Origin: Amblyomma americanum
Taxonomy: Eukaryota > Arthropoda > Arachnida > Ixodida > Ixodidae
Reading direction: 5' to 3'
Length of the DNA: 64,000 bases
Assembly: GCF_052857255.1 (NCBI RefSeq)
Contig: NC_135497.1
Span: forward strand, 186,286,084-186,350,083
The notes under the pieces are model-generated. The model saw nothing but the letters and a program-made list of their open reading frames with translations. It made no database searches and was not told the origin of the DNA. Made by a program: the position numbers and the translations under genes. Below, one piece after another: positions 28,101 through 37,100 of this stretch. How positions within the stretch are numbered: position 1 is the stretch's first letter; each line of letters opens with the position of its first letter.

Positions 28101-31100
28101 ACGCTTATTTGTTCTCAGCATCGCGCGAGCGTCCAGACCCGTCTCGCCCGGCTGTGAGGACCCCTCAGACCTAGGTGGGGACCTCTGTGGGGTTCCAGTA
28201 AAAACGTCCCTCCTCCTTCCCTCCAGCTCTGTCTGTCTTGGCCGGTCATCGCTCGCCTGCGCGTTGACTGGTAGCGCGAGAAATCCAAATACACAACAGC
28301 GGTGCTACTTGAGCACAACAGAAGCAAATTCGATTATCGTACATCCCGCACCCAATGCAAACACTAAACTCATCGGAGACTCGTTTACCTGGAACGCCTC
28401 GTATATTGCTAAATGAAATAAAACCGTCATCCGCTATCTGTTCCTTGGCAGCGGGCGCTTTTCGGGGCGCAAGACGCGTGCATCTAACAACGGAGAAAAG
28501 AAGGGGGGGGGGGGGGGGGGCTTCTTTTCTTGTGCCCGGCGGTGATGGTGGAAACTTTATTAGACACAAGGGAGTTCAGGACGCGCAGGTCCTTGGGTAC
28601 TTGCACGGCCCCACTGCACTCAAACGTTCATGTCCCGGAGGCTCATGATGCTGGCAGCCCGGCCTGTGGCGATGGCTTGCTTGGTCAGGTACTGGTAGCC
28701 AGCGCACCCACGCATCGCCGCCGCCGAAGCCGCGACGCTCGCCAGCGCCATCTCTCGCTCGCAGCAAGCAAGCCGTGGGTAACGTGAGGCGAGCTCGCGC
28801 TGTGACTGGCACGTTTTTTGTGGGGCGGGGCTCCGTCGCCGCCGCTCGACGGAAACGTAGAGCAGGGCCCAGCGGCACCGGCCGCCCGATTTGGGGGGGA
28901 AACCGGTCCAAATTCATCCCCCTCCGTCGGCTCCGTCAGTGTCAGAGGTGACAGAGGAAGCAAAAAACCGGCTGTGAGAATGTGGCCTTATGCTGCCTGC
29001 GGCATCAAGACTGCCAGATTCGAGGCCCTCGATGTTATTCAGCAGACAAGGGAATGGAAAGACATGCTTGTTATGACATACATGATGGACGCCAATAGTA
29101 ACCGAAACCAAGGAGTATTTTCTTCTATTAATTTCCCAGCGGCGAACGTGGACTGTCAGCGCGGACCAATCAGGGTGCAACCGCGTCTGACTTCTGCCCG
29201 CTTCTACAACATGGCCGCGCCTGCCGAAGCGGCCTCTCGCTTCACCACGAACTCGTCGTTGCCGCTACGGTGTGTCTTATGTTCACGGCAAACAAAAGTC
29301 GCACAAAGCTTTCGCTTTGTCTGAAGATGCCCGCAGCACAAAATTTTAGCGATGAAACGCACCAGATTTTCAGAATGCTTCTGGATTTTGAAAGCTGCTA
29401 GGCTTAGCCACTACACGCCGGTTGACATCAGGAAGCGCGAGAGGTTCAAACAGGTTAACTATTTTGGTTCAGAAAGGGGTCACAAAGAATAATTCGTCCT
29501 CTTTGTCGTTATGGAATAAATAATAGCTTAATTGTAAATGCACGGCTGCTCTTTTCAGCATTTTACTAAGCATGTGGAATCACGCCGTTTCTAAATCCTG
29601 GCGGCAGCGGTCTGGCGGCAGCCGCCCGTTTTCGGCGTTCCGCAGCGCAAGTTCGCACCATGTGGGTCACCCTAAATACAGTACATATACCGTAACGCAA
29701 ATGGTTCTTGTCAGTTTTTTCGAGGCCATTCGTTAATTCGAACATCGGATAATTAGAACTTTTTTCCCAGTCACGTGAAGTTCCAAATTAACGAGCTTTT
29801 ACTGTACTTATAAACCTTTGAAGTCATAAAGTTTTACCAACTATATGCAGCTGCTGTGGCAAAAGATCCAATCAGCCGGGGCTACGCGGCTTATTGGCTG
29901 CGGCCTTGGTAGCTGCCTGACGTCTGAAAGACTAACCAGTAGCCACCTCCCAACATGTATATGCAGATGCAAGCGACGGAGGAGGGTGCGAGCATGAAAA
30001 GGTCTCCGGGAAGGGCTCACCAACTTTCGCGCGTGATTGTGGGTCCTCTGCTGCATGTAGAAGTGTATTGTTTTGCTCAGGTTTTCATGACAACACAACG
30101 CAGTGATTGAGCAAGTTGATGTCCTCTCCTTGGAAGGTGTTTCAGAGCCCCTTTAAGCACGTGAAAGGAAAAAACAAAATACACCCTCCTCTACACATGC
30201 AAAACTCAGTTTTCATTTGTATTATGAATCTTTGGATGCGTGAATATTTTTTACAAATAGATTTTAACTTCATAGCTCATGCCTGCATCATGTAGCTAGT
30301 CTTCGTCTTGTAAACTTTTGTATCGTTTTACACTGTCTTAACATGAACCAACCCACCCAGGGTTTTTTTTTTTTTAAGCAAAGCAGCAGCAATGGAATGA
30401 AACAGCAGCAACCTGACACACACAAAAGGCAGATCAGGAATGGCACCTGCAGCAAAAAGACAGCAGCACTATGTAGATCTCACATTCCGTCTCTCTAGGA
30501 TGCACTCAGATGGGTCCCTTTTATGTTTTATTTTAATGCAATAGCGTTAAGGGTCCCGTGTCGCAGAAAAGCCAATGTCGACGTTGTCGGTGTCATTGGC
30601 CGTGAGCGAAAAATCCCGATGGAAGAAAGGTTTTAATAAATCGAGCTGAAAAAAATTGGATTAATTTGGGTTTGGGTGGGAATAGGAGCAAGAACCTTCC
30701 AATTGTGAGATGGGCATGCTACCCACGGGCCACAAAGGCACAATGCTTCAAGATGAATTAAGGTGGACCCAGCAAATGCGCTGCGGTCTGACTTAGTGAA
30801 GTGTGATGGAAATGTACAGCGCAAAGAAAGACGAGGACACAAGAAAGACACATGGACACACGTTGTCTTTCTTTGCGCTATACATTTCCATCATGAATCA
30901 CCAACATGCCCTTACTGCCACCTTAGAGACACGTACTAATTTGTACATAAGTAATTATGTGTACGTGAATTAGGAAAGCGGTAACTAAGTAGGCGGCGTG
31001 AATGGGACCTGATAAAGCTACGGAATACTACTCTTAAAGCGAAGCCTAAGCATCCCCCAATTTTTTTCTGCATTATTTCTTCTGCTTGTGCATTCACAAT

Positions 31101-34100
31101 GTCAGTTTTGGAGAATGCTGGCTCCAGTAGCAGCTGTACTGCTAAGGTGAAAGCATGAAACGTGAGCAGGAGGAAAAATGCAAGATAGCAAAATGGGACT
31201 ACATTCAGTCAATCATCCTTATAAGTTTTTTTTTGCAGAGAACCTGACGTTCACCACAACTCCTGTCGATAGTAAGAACTGTATTCAAGCATAGCACTGG
31301 TACAAATTTTAACAACCTCCCATCTGTATAAACACACAGTGGGTTCAACGGAGTTCAGCAAACTGATGCAACAAATGCTTCCTGCCACTGTATCAGGCAT
31401 GTAGAAGGCAAACATATAGGCAAAAAGAAAAAATGTTATAGTCAGTGGCACAAAAGCACACCTGAAATAAAATCAACCAGCACAACAAGACAGACCACAG
31501 AACACAAAGTAGGAGGAGTGAGTACTGAATCCAAATGTTTACTTCACTGATGGAAAACCCCAAGGAAGGAAACTGTCTGCATTTGGCCATTATTACAGCA
31601 TCACAACATGTAATCACCTTTTGCCAGCAAGAAGCAATACCAAGTATAGCTGATACAACTATTACCCCCTCACAAAAATAAAAATGCTTCCAACAGTTTG
31701 TATGAAAGTGTGTGCCTGCTTTTACCAAGAATCTTAATCAAGAATCTTGGCTTGCACTCAGAGGACCGCCTGCTCATCTTTGTTCGTGCAAGTGTGAGCC
31801 GAGATCCTTGCAGATTAAAATCACTGGCAAGAGCAGGGACACACTTCTGCGCAAATTGTTGGAAGCATTTATCGTAAAAAGGCACAGTAACAGTTTTACC
31901 GGTGACACTTCTGTATTACACACCATGATGCCATAATCATGGCCATAAGCATGGCGATTAGTTGCCACCATCCTGGTCTTTCTCTTTTTGCCCACGACAC
32001 ATTAGCAAAAGCAAAAAGTGGAAGGAAAAATTAAGCTCCACGTTAAAGGGGCTCTGAAACACTTTCCGAGGAAAGCACATCAACTCGCTTAATCACTGCA
32101 TTGTGTTGTCATGAAAACCTGAGCCAAATAATACACTTCTACACGCAGCAGAGGACCCACGATCACGCGCGAAAGTTGAGGAGCCCTTCCATGCGACTTT
32201 TTCATGCTCGCATCGTCCTCCGTCGCTCGCATCTACGTATATATGTTGAGAGGTGGCTACTGGTTAGATTCTTTCAGACGTCAAGCAGCTACCAAGGGCG
32301 CGGCCAATTAGTCGCGTAGCTCCGGCGGGCCAGGAAGCTCTCCGCTGAAGGTGGGGCCGGCGGAGGAGTGCCGACCTTCCAGCGTGCAAAAAGTGACGAG
32401 AGGAGAGGGAAAAGCGCGAAGACGATGAAATTCAAATTTTTACTACAGATAACTTAACATAAAGTTGAATGGCGCAAGGGAACGAATACACGAAGACACA
32501 GAGACAGAAAGAGTGCCTACTACCAACTGAGCTTATTGCGGAAAACACCACCTTTATATGCCAGTACATTATCACCATCAGTGCGTTATAGTGAGGACAA
32601 GCTAACAAGAAAAAATATATGCACAGAAAAAGATTACATTTAAGCATAAAAGCCAGAGAATTGCTACTCAGAGAACAAGGCAGGAAAAATTTACAAACAT
32701 GCTAACAACTTTGGGTGACAAGATCTCATGACCATCTAAAAAATCCAGTTCCCGGCTGCTGAGTTTGACCAACGAAGTGCTTATGCACGTGGGCCCACCT
32801 TTCTGTATGTGAAATGCTTCGATAACTTCCCTTTGAACTCGCTTTCTGCCTCTGCCGATAAAATTTGCCTCTTCCAGCACCGGTCCACAATCTTGACAAT
32901 CTCTGCAGTGATCAGGGAGGTTCCCCCTTTCATTCTTTCTTATTGCCCGTTTGTGCTCAATCGCTCTCTCAGTGAAACAACGGCCGGTCTGCCCAATGTA
33001 GACACGCCCACACTTGAGTGGTATCTCATAGATGACTCTAGACCTGCATTCCGTATAATGCTGCCTATGCTTGATAGCGCACCTCGGGGGTCATTTGTCC
33101 ATCATGGAGCATATCTTGCCAAGCTTACATGGTGCTGAAAACACCACATTCACACCATAACGAGCCCCTATCTTCTTGATGTTGTGCGCTATTTTATGCA
33201 AATACGGAATCACCGCCACAGGCCTCTTATCTCGCTGCTTGCTTGATAGGGCACCGCTCTAACAGAGTTTAACCTTCTGCAGCAAGGCTCCACAAACAGC
33301 GGTTATGACAAGGCAGGGATAACTAGCGTTGTGTAATCTCTGAAGTTGCTTTTCAAAGCCAGCCTGCACACAGTGATCACATGATTTTCAGAGTGCGGCG
33401 TGTAAGCATGTCATGGCAATACTTCATTTCACCAGTTTAGAATGGGCACTGCTGAACGGCATGAAGCTTTTCTTGAAGCGGCACACATGATCCACGCCAG
33501 TGAAATCAAACCTAACGTCCAGAAACTGGGTCTTGCCCCCTTACGGCAGTTCCCAAGTGAAGGTGAGGCCTTGGGAATTGTCTTTAAAAATGTTAAGAAC
33601 ATCAGCAACAGCTTCGTCAAAGTTAAAAGAGGTAGGCGGGTCAAAAAGAATAACATAATCGTCAACAAAGCAGAAAACCCGTCTGGCAGGTGTCCGGTTT
33701 AAATGCGCACAAATGCACTGGTCAATAAAGGCTAAAAAGATGTCAGTTAAAATGGGGGCTACAGATGAGCCAATGCAAATTCCAGTTCTTTGCAAATAAA
33801 ACTACTGGTTAAAATCAATGACAGTGGATTGCAGATAAAATTCATGCAAAGAAATCAAATGGTCACTGGTGATTCCAATAGCGTTCTGGAACCTTAGTTC
33901 ATCAAGGTCATTTATGCTCTCACGAATGGCTGTAAAGAGGCAAGTACTTCTGCTAGATAACTCAGCTTCTACAAAACGCATTAGAAAATTTCTTGCTGGA
34001 CAGTATTTGTGAAGAGGCGTGCTTTAACATCCCAGCCATACTGCAACATGATTAGAGCCCCTTCCAGATCCCCTTTAAGGGTATAAAGCAATAGCATTAA

Positions 34101-37100
34101 TGGGTTAATGTTCATATATGTGGAATTGGTCGTTCTCTAATTTACATTCATAGATCACTTAGAGTCCGCATACCACTCCTGGGGCTACGGTGCAGTGGTT
34201 AAGCGTTGTGCCACCGCCCGGCAGATTGCTGCTTCAAACGCAGCCGCTGGTGGGGCTTGCGAGACCCAGGTTGCCCTTCCCAAGCAACCTCTCACAGCCA
34301 ATCATTAATTTAACTGCCATCTATGTACTACGTACAATGGGCAGGTTGTGATGGCATCACAAGGTCACGTCTGGGAATTTATCTCAGGATTTTTCACTCA
34401 CGCCACCGCCGGAGCTGAGTTTTCCACTGCATGGGACCCTTAAAGGAGTGCAGACACCTAACTTTTGGGTGCGTGTTTTTTGTTTCTTGTTTGTAGTGAT
34501 GTGTAAGGCATTATTATACATGGATTACCACCTGGTATTCTCCTACGACCACTAAATAATTTATAATCGCATTTCTTTCTCATGATGTTTCGGTTTCAAC
34601 AGAAAATGAAGACTGTGATGTCAACGTGTGCTTACAGGTCACGTGACGCATGAAAAAACTGCAATATAATCAATCGCTTCTTCCACATTCGTTGTCATTC
34701 CGGCTCTTGAGGAAGGCTGGCTTCAGCACTGCAGGAAATTATAACGATGAAGCAGCGATTATATAGACGTTTTTCCATGCCTCACGTGACACAAAAGTAC
34801 TCTTTGAAGTCACAGCCATCGCTCGGCTGTTGAAATCGAAACAGCATGACAGAAAAAATTTGATTATAAATTACTTAGTGGTCGTAGGAGAATATCACTG
34901 GTAATTCATGCGTAGTAGAGTCCTCCACATCATTGTAGAGAAGAAAACGTGCCACCAAAATTAGGCGTCTATACTCCTATAACTCAGGCTGCACACCTAC
35001 CCACTGGGCTGCGCTGCGGGCAACCTGTCAGGTGTGTGTGTGCGTGTGAGAGAGAGAGCATGCGCGCACACACTGCCCACCGTGGCAGTTCAATTAATGA
35101 TAGGTCGCGAGAGGTTGCTCGGGAAGAGCAACCTGGGTCTCACCTTTCCCACCAATGGCAGCGCCTACCATCGCAGGGAAGTGGCCCATCACCTAACCGC
35201 TGCACCACTGCGCGAGAATGGTATAAGGACTCCCAAGGATAAAAGAATGTAAAGTAGAGAATGACCAATTCCACATGCATGGGCATAATAGAATTATCGC
35301 TATCCGAACAGCTTCCATTCGTTAACAATGGATCAGAATACCGGAACCAAAGTGAAAACCATGTGCTAGCACACCTAATTTGCATTTAGCCTAACTATGC
35401 AAATTGATTGTAAATTTTTTAGTCTGTCTTTAGTCCATGTTGGATTTTATTTTAGCAAGATTTACTAACTAACCCAACGTGTTTTATTGAAAAGAAGAGC
35501 TGAAGAGACAACAGAGCATAACACCATTATTTACCTTTCGCTTGATGAACTCGAGTAGACACTCTTGACCCCGCACGAAGAAGTTATGAAAAAACTCTAT
35601 TTCTTCTCGGTCTGACCTGAGGCCCTGGTCTATGTTGGTCACTTTGCGAAAGCCATCTGCAAGAAGCAGCATAGAAAGAGTCCATTCCTGATTTCAGAAT
35701 ATCTATTCATACTCAGTTTCAAATAGACTAGAAACAGTGTTCACAAATCCAAACCAAATGACTGTGAAACAAAGATGGTAATTTTTTCAGCATGCAATAA
35801 CTTGCTGATGTAATTTATGGCTATGACAAACCATAAATTACGTCAGCATACCACCTTTGTGAAGTCACAGGTGCAAAGAACACAGAAAAAAAAAACAAGC
35901 ATTTTCAAATTTACCAGAAAACAACCAGCTAAAATTAATGGCACGAGAACAAGCTGGCTAGGCTTTATTGCATGCTGAAAATATAGATTGCACTATACCG
36001 CGACCTATGTCATTCCGCAGCTCAAGACGGCACTGAACGCCCCACCAATTGCTTATCCATACACATTAAAATCTCAAATATACTCCATTCTAAAAAGAAA
36101 AACAAAAACAAGAATATTGAAGTTGCAGAAACACTGCATCCAGAAGTGAAGTGTTCCTGTAACTACACATTGCCACAGTCGCACAAAAAATCGAACACCA
36201 GTCCACACAAAACTTCGTGCATTCTGCCATCAGTAACAGTCACACCTAAGCCGCCCAAGACACCTAAGGACAATTGTCTAAGGCGTGTCAAGGCGGCAGC
36301 TGAGTGATGAAAATTTCCACAAGGAAACCAGCCCCTGCTTGGCACGAAATCATGTGTTGTAGGGAATGTAATGCATGCTGCACGCTCAAAATGTTTGCAA
36401 AGTGCTGCACTCTCTGCACTAATATGCACATGGAGCACAACATTTTCCAAGAGGCACAGTGCCCCATCAACATTAAAAGTTCGAGACGATGTCAAAGTCT
36501 GCCAAATAGACAAATGCGCATCTTTGAGATTATAGGCTGGAATTTCATTTTGCACATCTAGGCACACGAGATTATAGGCTGGAATTTCATCTTGCACATC
36601 CTTAATGAATGAGCAACACCCAGGCACAAGCTGCACGGCAGACCTCTGTTGAAACAAAGCATTTACTCCACAGGACTCCACAGTCCTGTTGCTATAACAC
36701 AGAGGCCCTGAAATGTCTTCCACAAACCGTTTGATGACCTTTGTGGCTGCCTCGAAACAGTTTTGCAGCAGGTGTGGATAAGAAATGTTTTTACTATTTT
36801 CAGCTGTTGCCGATGTCTCATGATTACACAGCCTATTCAGTGAGAATAGTGTGAAAGAGACCACTGACGAGAATGAGAAACATGGGTGCAAGCTTTCTAC
36901 CACCCCTTCTACTGTGTTCACATCAAAATATGAGTCAGCAGTGAGCCCAATCTGCTACCACACAGCAGAACCACTTAATTTTCACATGCTTGTTCCCACA
37001 GCATACTGAAGGCTCACAGGCAAAGCAGTGGCTTTGATGAGTCAGTGTACAGACCTCTGAAATTAAGACCTCTGAAGTTTCTTCCAGCAGAAATAAAAAT

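Noticed and set aside
27240..28340. Solo LTR of a retrotransposon
   Set aside because: Some LTR-like motifs on the minus strand, but no TG..CA ends with a target duplication and no second LTR or gag-pol sequence.
28818..29324. 168-codon plus-strand frame
   Set aside because: Crosses a SINE body and GC-rich sequence. No family features and frames open on both strands.
32101..32319. 72-codon frame similar to one at 29841-30098 on the other strand
   Set aside because: The similarity is explained by the shared non-coding TTAA-flanked repeat, not by a protein family.
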